From: an uncultured Acidimicrobiaceae bacterium
GTDB lineage: Bacteria > Actinomycetota > Acidimicrobiia > Spongiisociales > UBA5794
Length of the DNA stretch: 14,260 nucleotides
Reading direction: 5' to 3'
NCBI GenBank assembly: GCA_947258635.1
Contig: CAMYJM010000021.1
Span: 1 to 14,260 of the forward strand
Under the pieces are notes generated by a model. The model saw nothing but the letters and a program-made list of their open reading frames with translations, ran no database searches and was not told the origin of the DNA. Below, in pieces: positions 1-7,017 of the stretch. The stretch's first letter is position 1; every line of letters starts with the position of its first letter. The position numbers were made by a program, and so were the translations under genes.

Positions 1-120
1 ATTGCCCTGTTCGGGGTCCACGGCCAGCAGGTGGCCGCGCGAGTACTTGTACCAGTGGCCGCGCGCGGCCGCCAACGGGCGAGCCCGCCGCTGCTCACCG
101 CCGGTAACAAGTAGAGCCAA
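1..120 (-). CDS. Unidentified protein, N-terminal fragment (runs off left edge)
   Basis: The minus strand reads an open frame from a TTG at 120 to the window edge, about 40 residues. Seen: after the first few codons nearly every third base is G or C, and the residues look protein-like, including the stretch GHWYKYSRGHLLAVDPEQG. A purine-rich AGGACGG lies about 5 bases upstream of the TTG on that strand, which is why I chose this start. The two overlapping plus-strand readings are Arg-rich or have poorer third-position bias. The gene is divergent from the flippase-like gene at 441, so it may belong to the same envelope locus. I do not recognise the family; 40 residues are too few. The strand itself is a judgement from codon bias. 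Confidence 0.45.
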   Translation of the reverse strand, partial: MALLVTGGEQRRARPLAAARGHWYKYSRGHLLAVDPEQGN

Positions 121-440
121 GGTCCGTCCTATCCGTTGGGATGGTGCGCCGGTCTCGCACCGGCATCGGCCCGGAGTGTCAACTGTCTCGAGGTGTTCTC
201 CGCGATGAGGAACAACACCCCTCCCGCGTCGTAGCCCCTACCTCGACCGCGGGGTTCGGCTCAGTTTATCTGGGTTTGGGAGCATCGAACAATGCGCAAA
301 GATGCGGGTGCCGACGGACTAGTCATCGCCCTTCCGGGGCCCGGGGCAACGCGGCGGGCACCGCATCATGCCAGACCCTCTTACAGTATCGGCATGCATC
401 AGGCGCCACATCCGCACCGCCCGGCCGATCCGGGGATCGT
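121..440. other. Divergent intergenic region, 320 bases
   Basis: No convincing gene lies here. The plus-strand frame that continues into the flippase-like gene is open back to 141, but its residues are Arg/Ser-rich with no membrane character, so it is probably non-coding leader. A GGTGCG/CGCACC hairpin (143-161, 7-base loop) sits within the leader of the minus-strand gene; it has no T-run and is not a clear terminator. The region should hold the promoters of both divergent genes. Confidence 0.5.
265..292 (-). promoter_or_regulatory. Possible sigma70-type promoter for the left-edge gene
   Basis: On the minus strand TTGTTC (292-287) and GATAAA (270-265) are 16 bases apart, a partial match to the TTGACA/TATAAT consensus in an otherwise very GC-rich stretch. 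It would give a leader of about 135 bases before the TTG at 120. Both hexamers are imperfect, so this is tentative. Confidence 0.22.
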
Positions 441-1793
441 ATGAGGCTGACGCGGGCGATTCCCGCCGGGATCATCGACGCCGGCCTGGCGTCCATCGCG
501 ACGTTCATCCTCAGCCTGTACGCGATCACCCGATGGGAGAGCTCCGACCCGACCACGCTCGGGATCTACTTCCTGTACATGACGGCGTTCGTGATGGCGT
601 CGACGGTACCCAATCAGCTGCTCTTCGTTCCCGCCGAGAGGATCACCCTGGACGTGCCGCCGCGGGCCCGCGTCGCCCTGTACGGCCGGATCGTCCGCCT
701 GGGGACCCCGGTGGCGATCGGGTCGGCGGCGCTCGTGGCGCTGGCAGCGCTCGTCGGCAATGCGCAGGGTCTGTCGCTGAGCTACCAGGTGCCCTTTCTG
801 CTCAGCTCAGCGGTCGCTGCGGTGTTTTTCGGGCTGCAGAATCACGCCAGACGACTGCTGCACCTCTCCGGACGCAGCTGGGCGGCCGTTGCGGTCTCGC
901 TCGTACAGGTGCTGGCGGCGACGACGGCCCTGATGGTGATGACCCGAACGTCGGTCGCACCGGTGTGGATTCCACTGGGGGCGCTGGCGCTGGCGAACGC
1001 GGCTTCGACCGCGGCCGCGTCCCTGATGTTGCACCGGCTCGGCCGCGGTCTCGAACCCGACGTCAAACGGCTTGCCGCCGACGTCGCCGCCGGCATCGGG
1101 TATCGCCGGCTCGCCCCGTCCGGTCGATGGCTGGTCAGCACCGGGATCCTGTCGACCGGCAACAACTTCCTGGTCGAGGCCGTCATTTCGGTGATCGTGG
1201 GTTTGCCCGCGCTGGCGCTGGCCGGCTCGGCCAAGACGGTTGCCCAGCCCATCCTCGTGCTGGCCAACGGCTTGCGATCGGTACTCGGGCCCCCTTCGAT
1301 GGAAGCTGCCAGGACTCGCGATCGGGCCGCGGCCCGTAAGGTCGCCAAGACCTTTGGTCTGCTGACGGCGGCTGCCGTAGTCGGCTACAGCGCGTTCGCC
1401 GGGTTCGACTGGGTGGGGAACCCGCTGGCCCGCCTCGTCGAGCAGGCCTACACCGTCCCCTTCCTCGTCGTACTCACGATTGCGGCCAATGGGCTCAACG
1501 GGGCCGCGTTCTCCGGGAGACTCGAATTGATCGGGGCGGCCCGAGAGGCGCGCCTCTTCGCAGAGGAGCTGAAGGCGAATGTCGCACAGCTGGGTGTCGG
1601 CATCATCGCCGCGTTCGCCGCCGGCACATCGCTCACCGCCGGCTCGTTCGCTCGCCCGCTGGCGTTTGCCGCACTAGGCCTGACGCGGATCATCGGATAT
1701 GAACGCGCCCTCGACACGCACTATGCGGGCCCGGCGGTGCCGGCGGCCCGCTCAACTACGATCCCGTCCGCGGCCGAGCTGCCACCCGAATGA
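441..1793 (+). CDS. Polytopic membrane protein, Wzx/MOP flippase-like
   Basis: This 450-residue integral membrane protein probably belongs to the polysaccharide flippase (Wzx, MOP superfamily) type, moving lipid-linked saccharide units across the cytoplasmic membrane. Seen: roughly ten to twelve hydrophobic segments (about residues 9-29, 38-60, 86-108, 115-133, 147-167, 173-197, 231-260, 301-323, 338-358, 379-398) and basic cytoplasmic-type loops such as 134-146 and 291-303. There is no enzymatic motif. Length and topology fit the family. I chose ATG 441 because the hydrophobic protein begins there and GGGGA precedes it; the open frame reaches back to 141 but the added 100 residues are low-quality sequence. 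It ends one base before the phosphotransferase start, so the two are probably co-transcribed and translationally coupled. The flippase assignment rests on topology plus neighbours (chain-length ATPase, sulfotransferase), not on a diagnostic motif. Confidence 0.72.
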   Translation: MRLTRAIPAGIIDAGLASIATFILSLYAITRWESSDPTTLGIYFLYMTAFVMASTVPNQLLFVPAERITLDVPPRARVALYGRIVRLGTPVAIGSAALVALAALVGNAQGLSLSYQVPFLLSSAVAAVFFGLQNHARRLLHLSGRSWAAVAVSLVQVLAATTALMVMTRTSVAPVWIPLGALALANAASTAAASLMLHRLGRGLEPDVKRLAADVAAGIGYRRLAPSGRWLVSTGILSTGNNFLVEAVISVIVGLPALALAGSAKTVAQPILVLANGLRSVLGPPSMEAARTRDRAAARKVAKTFGLLTAAAVVGYSAFAGFDWVGNPLARLVEQAYTVPFLVVLTIAANGLNGAAFSGRLELIGAAREARLFAEELKANVAQLGVGIIAAFAAGTSLTAGSFARPLAFAALGLTRIIGYERALDTHYAGPAVPAARSTTIPSAAELPPE

Positions 1794-1794
1794 C

Positions 1795-2709
1795 ATGACT
1801 CCACTCTTCAAAGCCTTTCCCCCGGGATGGAACAACATTCTGGTGCCGACTCATAGCAAAGGAGCCACCCTCGCCGGTATCGCCACCTACACCCCTTGCG
1901 CGTCGCGGGGCGTGTGGGCGCAGCGCGCCGCATGGGGCCTCGTGGCTCTGGGCGGGCCCCGGCTACTGCCCGGTCGGAGCACCCCGTGGCAGCCCCCGTT
2001 TGCGCCGGATGAGTGGCACACGTTGCTCGAAGAGGTGAAGTCCGCCACGGGCCCCTTCGACGGTCACACCGTTTACGAGCGCCGTGACAAGCGCGAGGGC
2101 CTGCTCATGCTGCTGCTGAACGGCGATCGGTCGGTGGGCTTCCTCAAGGCCCGGCGCGACGATACTGCCGGCCTCGCCCGCGAGGAGGAAGCGCTCCACC
2201 TCGCGGAACGAGCCGTTGTCCGCGCGGTGGGCATTCCACGTGTGCTGGGGGCGGGAACGGTGGCCGGGTGGCGCTACCTGGTGACGACGCCGATGCCGCC
2301 GCGGATGCACCGCATGCCCGCGGCGGCACCATCTCAGGCAATCCTCGATGCCATCGGGACGACGCTGGCCGGGTTGGATCGGCCGGACGATGTCCCTGCC
2401 GGCTGGAACCCATGCCACGGCGACTTCACCCCTTGGAATCTCCGCCAGATCGGCGATGGCCCTCCTTGGCTGATCGATTGGGAAGAAGCCGGCTGGGCGC
2501 CTCCCGGCGCCGATCAGGTCCTCTACTTCGCCAGCGCCGCCGCCCTTGGTCGCCCGGTCGGCAACATACCGGGCAATGCCGCCGATGCGGTTGCCTACTG
2601 GTGGGACGAGATCACCCGCCGCACCAACGACAAGCTGGCCGACGGGATCGAACTGCGCCACATCGACTACGGCTTGCTCGCAGCTCTCGACGCCGCCAAA
2701 CGAGCGTAG
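1795..2709 (+). CDS. APH/choline-kinase-fold phosphotransferase
   Basis: A 304-residue protein kinase-like small-molecule phosphotransferase (APH superfamily), which would transfer phosphate from ATP to a hydroxyl of a small molecule or glycan. Seen: a candidate ATP-binding Lys118 in VGFLKARR, an acidic run after it (EEEAL), the Brenner-type catalytic loop HGDFTPWN at residues 208-215 (catalytic Asp210, metal-ligand Asn215), and the metal-binding Asp228 in IDWEEAG. The first 80 residues are not typical of the kinase N-lobe. I chose ATG 1795, one base after the flippase stop; an in-frame ATG at 1699 would extend an Arg-rich tail across the upstream gene. The sulfotransferase starts two bases after its stop. 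Context suggests a polymer-modifying or precursor-forming kinase rather than antibiotic resistance. The substrate cannot be read from sequence. Confidence 0.78.
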   Translation: MTPLFKAFPPGWNNILVPTHSKGATLAGIATYTPCASRGVWAQRAAWGLVALGGPRLLPGRSTPWQPPFAPDEWHTLLEEVKSATGPFDGHTVYERRDKREGLLMLLLNGDRSVGFLKARRDDTAGLAREEEALHLAERAVVRAVGIPRVLGAGTVAGWRYLVTTPMPPRMHRMPAAAPSQAILDAIGTTLAGLDRPDDVPAGWNPCHGDFTPWNLRQIGDGPPWLIDWEEAGWAPPGADQVLYFASAAALGRPVGNIPGNAADAVAYWWDEITRRTNDKLADGIELRHIDYGLLAALDAAKRA

Positions 2710-2711
2710 CG

Positions 2712-3620
2712 ATGGTGAAGGTCATCGCGATAGCCGGAGCCGGGCGCAGCGGCAGCACCATCCTCGACAATGTCCTCGGCGGAATTCCGGGGGCGTTCTC
2801 GGCGGGCGAGCTGCGCTATCTCTGGCAACGGGGCTTGATCGAGCAGCGCCTGTGTGGGTGCTCCCGGCCCCTTCCCGAGTGTGAGCTGTGGCCGCGCATC
2901 CTGGCAAGGGCCTTTCCTGAGGGCATTGAGGCCGCGGACATGGTTGCGCTGAGCCATTATGTCCGCACCAGGTTCACGCCGGCGGCGCGAATCCGCGCGC
3001 TTCGCGCCTGGTACGACACGAAGCTCGGACCTCTGGTGATGGTGCTGGATGAGCTGTACCCGGCTATCGCCGCTGAGACCGGTGCCCGCTTCATCGTTGA
3101 CTCGTCGAAACTCCCCACGTACACCTATCTGCTCTCCCGGGTTCCCTCCATCGACCTTCGCATTGTTCATCTCATCCGCGACCCGCGCGCGGTGGCCCAC
3201 TCGTGGGGGCGCCGCAAGGAGCAACTCGACACGGCAGAGGCCCGGGCGATGACCCAAACCGGCCCGGCCCGCGCCGCCCTCGACTGGGTCGTTTGGAATA
3301 CGACGATCCGCTCGTTGTTCGCCGGAGAACCCGGCCGCTACCTCCAGCTGCGGTATGAGGACCTCATCATGGACCCCGAATCCAGCGTGCGCCGCGTCCT
3401 GCTGATGGCCGACGAGGAGAACGCCCCGACCCCGCACCTCCAAGGCAACCGGGTGGAACTGGCCGCCAACCACACTGTGTCCGGCAATCCGGGGCGGTTC
3501 CAGACGGGAACCATTGAGCTCGCTCTGGACGAGGCCTGGCGGCGCGACATGCCGTCCGCGAAGCGCAAGCTGGTAGAGCGGATCACCGCACCGGTCCGCA
3601 GGTCATTCGGTTACAGCTGA
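2712..3620 (+). CDS. PAPS-dependent sulfotransferase
   Basis: A 302-residue sulfotransferase that would move a sulfuryl group from PAPS to a hydroxyl or amine acceptor. Seen: the 5'-phosphosulfate-binding loop GAGRSGSTI at residues 9-17, immediately at the N-terminus as usual for cytosolic bacterial members, and the 3'-phosphate-binding segment RDPRAVAHSW at 156-165 with Arg156 and Ser164. A Cys-containing CGCSRPLPEC segment follows the first strand-loop, a pattern I associate with actinobacterial Sulfotransfer_3-type proteins. LRYEDLI is the conserved late strand. ATG 2712 lies two bases after the kinase stop, so coupling is likely; the frame is open further upstream but overlaps the kinase gene. 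With the flippase and chain-length protein nearby, the likely acceptor is the exported saccharide. A lipid or peptide acceptor is not excluded. Confidence 0.87.
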   Translation: MVKVIAIAGAGRSGSTILDNVLGGIPGAFSAGELRYLWQRGLIEQRLCGCSRPLPECELWPRILARAFPEGIEAADMVALSHYVRTRFTPAARIRALRAWYDTKLGPLVMVLDELYPAIAAETGARFIVDSSKLPTYTYLLSRVPSIDLRIVHLIRDPRAVAHSWGRRKEQLDTAEARAMTQTGPARAALDWVVWNTTIRSLFAGEPGRYLQLRYEDLIMDPESSVRRVLLMADEENAPTPHLQGNRVELAANHTVSGNPGRFQTGTIELALDEAWRRDMPSAKRKLVERITAPVRRSFGYS

Positions 3621-3775
3621 ACCTCGTCATGGCCGGAACCAGCGTGCCGAAGCCGGGTCATTGAAGGATGCCCCGATACCGCCCGCTGCAGTCGGTTGAG
3701 AGCTGATGGGGACATGCCGCGGGGCTTGGGCTCGCCTTGCCGAAGAGGCTCATCGGCCCACCTCTTTCCTCGACT

Positions 3776-3802
3776 CGGCAACTCGATGTTGCGATATTGC
3801 CG
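3776..3802. other. Imperfect hairpin in the leader of the chain-length gene
   Basis: CGGCAA (3776-3781) pairs with TTGCCG (3797-3802). An alternative smaller pairing, GCAAC/GTTGC around TCGAT, uses the same left arm, so two mutually exclusive folds are possible. It lies about 90 bases before the proposed TTG start of the BY-kinase-like gene, in a 268-base gap (3621-3888) where I see no other gene. Function unknown; chance pairing is possible at this GC content. Confidence 0.25.
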
Positions 3803-3888
3803 GGGCCGATGCCTTCCAGCGTTGCGGACGTGATAAATTCCGGCCGCACTCTGACGCACTGCTGCGCAGTTCCAAACAAGGTGTTGAT

Positions 3889-5688
3889 TTGAACGACGAC
3901 ATTCTTCTCGAGCCGACCCTGCTGCGGGCGATCTGGCGTTATCGATGGCTGACGCTGCTCGTCGCGATCGCCATGACCGGGGCCGCCTACCTCTATGCGG
4001 TCACCACGGCCAGCGAGGAGTTCAGCGCGGAGGCTTCCGTCGTGGCCGAGGACCCGCTGGCCTCGATCGTCTTCGAGAACACGTCCGTCAGGCGCGCCGA
4101 CTACCTATCCGACCAGGTCGACTTCATCGGGTCTGGAACTGTTGCGGATGAAGCCGCCCGTCTGGCCATCGCCCAGGATCCCGCATTTCCCTACGGCGGG
4201 CCGGAACTACTCGACCGAGTCCGCATCTCCGAGTCCGGGGCACGGATCACGGTACGAGTCGTCGCCGAGAGCGAGGCGGCGGCGACATTGGCTGCCAACT
4301 CGATGATCGCCGGGTATCAGAACCTGGTGAAGGCCGAAGCTCAGTCGTTCTTCACCAACACGGTAGAGGTACTCACCGCCGTCATGAGCGAGTTGGAACA
4401 GGGCCTCATCGACGTCGGCAACGAGATCGCGGCCGCCCGGGAGGTCGCCGACCCCGACGTGGCTCGGCTCAACGAGCAATACAACGAGGCCCTCCCCCGC
4501 CTGGCCGATCTATTCACCCAACTGGAAAGGGTCACCGACCTCCAACGCGAATCTGTACTTCTCAGGATCGAGGACATCGCCACCCAGCTGCGCGTCTTCG
4601 AACAGGTGCAACGCATCGAGGGGACGCCACCGGAGATCGAGGCGCTGCTCGAGCGGCAACGGCGCACCATCGCCCGGCTGGACGAATTGGCAGACCAACG
4701 GGACCGCTACCGGGTCGATGAACAGCTGATCGGACAGGGGGGCGCCGTCACCACGGCAACCTTCGCCACCCGGATCGCCACCGACGTCCCGCGCCTGGTG
4801 GCGGCCGGCGCCTTCCTGGGATTGCTTCTGGGCTCGGGCCTCGCATACGTGCTTGCCCTGCGGCGGCGGTCCATTACGGACCGGGCCCAGCCCGAGCTGG
4901 TGCTGGCGGCGCCGCTCATCGCGGAGGTACCGAACTTCCGCCAGGAGGGAATCCGGACGGCACTGCCGGTTCGCACCCATCCGCGATCTGCCTCGGCCGA
5001 GTCTTTCCGGTTCGCAGCCGCTGCCCTCGACTTGTCGCGGGCTTCGCCCATGGGCTCGGTCATCACGGAAGGCAAGCTCGTTATCGTCACGTCGGCCGCC
5101 GTCGCCGACGGCAAGACGGTGATCGCCGCCAACACAGCTCTGGCGGCGGCGCGGGAAGGCAAGCGGGTGCTCCTCATCGACGTCGACTTCGGTAGCCAGG
5201 CATCCGCCGCACTGTTGACCGACATTCGGCCGGAGTCCGGCATCACCGAGGTCGTCGAAACGGGAACCGCGCTTTCCGAGGCAGTGCTCCCGATCGAGGG
5301 CACCGGTAGCGCCGGCCTGCATCTCCTCGCCCGCGGATGGCGAACCACCAGCGCCCCGGAGTTCTTCCGTAACCCGGCCACCCGCGACTTCCTCGACCAG
5401 ATCCAGGAGTTCTACGATCTGATTCTCCTGGATGCGCCACCCCTGCTCACCGTTGCCTATGCCTCGACGCTGGCGGGACTGGTCGACAAGGTTTTGGTGG
5501 TGACGCGCCATAACGGACCGGCCTCGGCGCTCGAGGAGCTCCAGGATCGGCTCGATCTCATCGGAACCCCGACGGTGGGCTACGTGTACAACCTGGCGCC
5601 GTTGCGCCTCGACATCTCGCGCAACGAGGGCTCGATGCGGGACGTTCTCGGCCACCCGCCGGGCCTCGAAGTCGCCAGCGACTCGTAG
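3889..5688 (+). CDS. Wzz/BY-kinase-like polysaccharide chain-length and export ATPase
   Basis: A 599-residue fusion of a Wzz-like membrane domain and a CpsD/CapB-like ATPase, the architecture that controls capsule or exopolysaccharide polymerisation. Seen: membrane segment 1 (about 20-38), a long extracytoplasmic helical region with coiled-coil character (about 40-300), membrane segment 2 (about 303-325), then the ATPase with a deviant Walker A, SAAVADGKT at 402-410, Walker A' VLLIDVDF at 427-434, and Walker B LILLDAPP at 511-518. The C-terminus (ISRNEGSMRDVLG onward) has no tyrosine cluster. I chose TTG 3889 because AAGGTG lies 5 bases upstream and the hydrophobic protein starts just after; an in-frame ATG at 3706 would add 61 residues of poor quality. 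The HprK-like gene follows after 10 bases, suggesting one transcript. Kinase activity is uncertain; a chain-length role is likely. Confidence 0.85.
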   Translation: MNDDILLEPTLLRAIWRYRWLTLLVAIAMTGAAYLYAVTTASEEFSAEASVVAEDPLASIVFENTSVRRADYLSDQVDFIGSGTVADEAARLAIAQDPAFPYGGPELLDRVRISESGARITVRVVAESEAAATLAANSMIAGYQNLVKAEAQSFFTNTVEVLTAVMSELEQGLIDVGNEIAAAREVADPDVARLNEQYNEALPRLADLFTQLERVTDLQRESVLLRIEDIATQLRVFEQVQRIEGTPPEIEALLERQRRTIARLDELADQRDRYRVDEQLIGQGGAVTTATFATRIATDVPRLVAAGAFLGLLLGSGLAYVLALRRRSITDRAQPELVLAAPLIAEVPNFRQEGIRTALPVRTHPRSASAESFRFAAAALDLSRASPMGSVITEGKLVIVTSAAVADGKTVIAANTALAAAREGKRVLLIDVDFGSQASAALLTDIRPESGITEVVETGTALSEAVLPIEGTGSAGLHLLARGWRTTSAPEFFRNPATRDFLDQIQEFYDLILLDAPPLLTVAYASTLAGLVDKVLVVTRHNGPASALEELQDRLDLIGTPTVGYVYNLAPLRLDISRNEGSMRDVLGHPPGLEVASDS

Positions 5689-5698
5689 CGGCTCTGTC

Positions 5699-6517
5699 AT
5701 GACACTCGGTGCCTACGGCTTGCGTCTCGGCGGAGACGCCCCTCGATCCCAGCTGCTGGCGCCCGTGCCGGACGACGCCCCCGAGATCGTGATAACGCGC
5801 CGGGTCGGCCCGATCGAAGTCCCGAACACCGTGGATGGGGAGCGCGCCACGGTGCCCCTCCTCGATGGCGGGGGACTCGAATTGGACCGAAAGGCCCGCA
5901 GCGCCGTCCTGACTACCCGTCACGAGATCACCGATGACGAGCTGGCCCACCCCTACCTGGCCCCCATCGCCGCGGTGCACAGCCACTGGCTCGGCCGGGC
6001 CGCCTTCCACGCCGGTGCGATCGTCGTGGCCGGTCGGGCGTGGGGAATCATCGGCGAACGCCACGCCGGCAAGAGCACCTTGCTGGCAGCCGTCGCCTCA
6101 GATGGCGGCATCGTCCTCGCCGACGACCTGCTCGTCTTGGACGGTTCTGACGTCTTCTGCGGCCCTCGCACCCTCGACCTGCGAGCCGACGCCGCAAAAT
6201 GGTTCGGTGGTACCAGATCCCTGGGGATGGCGGGAGCAAGGGAGCGGTGGCGGATAGATCTCGGCCCGGCGCCGGCGACGGCACCGCTGGCCGGCTGGAT
6301 CGTGCCCGGGTGGTCCGAGAACCTCGAGATCACGAGGCAACCCGGCGCCTCCGTCGCCCACCATATTGCGCCCGCTCGCGCCGTGACAGGGATCGCGATC
6401 GAGCCGACGGCGTTCTTGACCGCAGCCTCCTACCCCGCCATCGAGTTCAACAGGCCCCGGGACCTGGCCGAGATGGCGGACGGACTGGATCGGCTCCTCG
6501 ATGAGTTGCGTGGCTGA
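5699..6517 (+). CDS. HPr kinase-related P-loop protein
   Basis: A 272-residue protein related to the C-terminal kinase domain of HPr(Ser) kinase/phosphorylase. Seen: FHAGAIVV (103-110) leading into the P-loop GERHAGKST (119-127), a Walker B-like LADDLLVLDG with Asp142/Asp143, and GPRTLDLRADA just after it, which matches the PR-x-L-x-L segment of HprK-like kinases in lasso-peptide loci. The N-terminal HprK regulatory domain is replaced by about 95 unrelated residues, and the classical HPr-interaction signature is not evident. No PTS gene lies nearby. Known relatives phosphorylate a serine of a modified peptide (the paeninodin-type kinase); others sit with PqqD-like genes in polysaccharide loci with unknown targets. 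ATG 5699 is 10 bases after the BY-kinase stop. The target is unknown; a protein, peptide or saccharide hydroxyl are all possible. Confidence 0.78.
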   Translation: MTLGAYGLRLGGDAPRSQLLAPVPDDAPEIVITRRVGPIEVPNTVDGERATVPLLDGGGLELDRKARSAVLTTRHEITDDELAHPYLAPIAAVHSHWLGRAAFHAGAIVVAGRAWGIIGERHAGKSTLLAAVASDGGIVLADDLLVLDGSDVFCGPRTLDLRADAAKWFGGTRSLGMAGARERWRIDLGPAPATAPLAGWIVPGWSENLEITRQPGASVAHHIAPARAVTGIAIEPTAFLTAASYPAIEFNRPRDLAEMADGLDRLLDELRG

Positions 6518-6558
6518 ACGGCGGCTCACGCGACCCACCTGGGGTGGCTGTGAATTGG

Positions 6559-6840
6559 CTAGACCGCTTCGGCCAAGAGGCCCCGACTCTTGAGACCGTC
6601 GAGGAAGCTGTCGACGTCGTGGGCGGCGATCATCTCTTCGATGCCGAACTCGGCGGTCAGATTGCTCACCAGCTGGGCCCGGTCGGCGCCCTCGGCGAGA
6701 TGCCGCCACAGCATGGCGGCGGTCGGGTTGAGCGCAAGTGGTCGGGTGCTGGAGTCGATGATCACGACTTGCCCATCGTGGTCGTGCCATTGCACGCGAC
6801 GGAGCCGCAGATGTCTGCTGATTGATTCGACTGGCGCCAT
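6559..6840 (-). CDS. PqqD family protein (RiPP recognition element)
   Basis: A 93-residue stand-alone PqqD-fold protein, the small winged-helix domain that binds leader peptides and presents them to modifying enzymes. Seen: the N-terminal beta part with VVIIDSSTRPLALNPTAAML (residues about 25-44), then the WRHLAEGADRAQL helix and the DVDSFLDGLKSRGLL C-terminal helix, in the order and length typical of the family (about 90 residues). On the minus strand TAGGAG lies 8 bases before ATG 6840, a clear ribosome binding site fixing the start. The gene converges with the HprK-like gene, 41 bases apart. PqqD-like proteins near HprK-like kinases recur in peptide-modification and polysaccharide loci (the 'HPr-rel-A system' naming, from memory). 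No leader peptide is visible in the window, so the partner may lie elsewhere or be a protein. Confidence 0.82.
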   Translation of the reverse strand: MAPVESISRHLRLRRVQWHDHDGQVVIIDSSTRPLALNPTAAMLWRHLAEGADRAQLVSNLTAEFGIEEMIAAHDVDSFLDGLKSRGLLAEAV

Positions 6841-6899
6841 GGTGCTGTCTCCTACAGCGGCGCCCCCAAAAGCCGCCCGATCTCACCCGGGCGAATATC

Positions 6900-6913
6900 A
6901 TCTGCTTGCAGAT
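6900..6913. promoter_or_regulatory. Perfect inverted repeat, candidate operator
   Basis: ATCTGC-TT-GCAGAT is a 14-base perfect dyad with 6-base arms in the divergent intergenic region between the PqqD-like gene (minus) and the transporter (plus), about 60 bases upstream of the PqqD start. Its spacing suits a dimeric regulator binding site. No regulator gene is in the window, and the arms are short enough for chance to be a real alternative. Confidence 0.35.
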
Positions 6914-7017
6914 CACGATGTTAGCCGAGTTTGTGACCTATTCATAGTAAATGACTCGCAACCTCCGCCGGGCATGCAACGATGCGCTGTGCACCCAACC
7001 GTGAACAGATGCCGGCC

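Noticed and set aside
2..208. Plus-strand frame at the left edge ending at 208
   Set aside because: Third-position bias is lost after about base 100 and the residues are Arg/Pro/Ser-rich; the minus-strand reading of 1-120 looks more protein-like.
3706..3888. In-frame N-terminal extension of the BY-kinase-like protein from ATG 3706
   Set aside because: The extra 61 residues are Cys/Arg-rich without family character, whereas TTG 3889 has AAGGTG at good spacing and begins just before the first membrane helix.
4510..5700. Long minus-strand open frame opposite the BY-kinase-like gene
   Set aside because: Arg/Gly/Asp-rich shadow with no motif; the plus frame has membrane segments and Walker motifs.
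6535..6547. CCACC-TGG-GGTGG hairpin between the convergent HprK-like and PqqD-like genes as a terminator
   Set aside because: Only five base pairs and no T-run on either strand; common by chance in this GC content.
6913..6975. Twenty-residue minus-strand ORF (MPGGGCESFTMN...) upstream of the PqqD-like gene, considered as a precursor peptide
   Set aside because: No ribosome binding site, no leader/core pattern and it overlaps the dyad and likely promoter; position alone is not enough.
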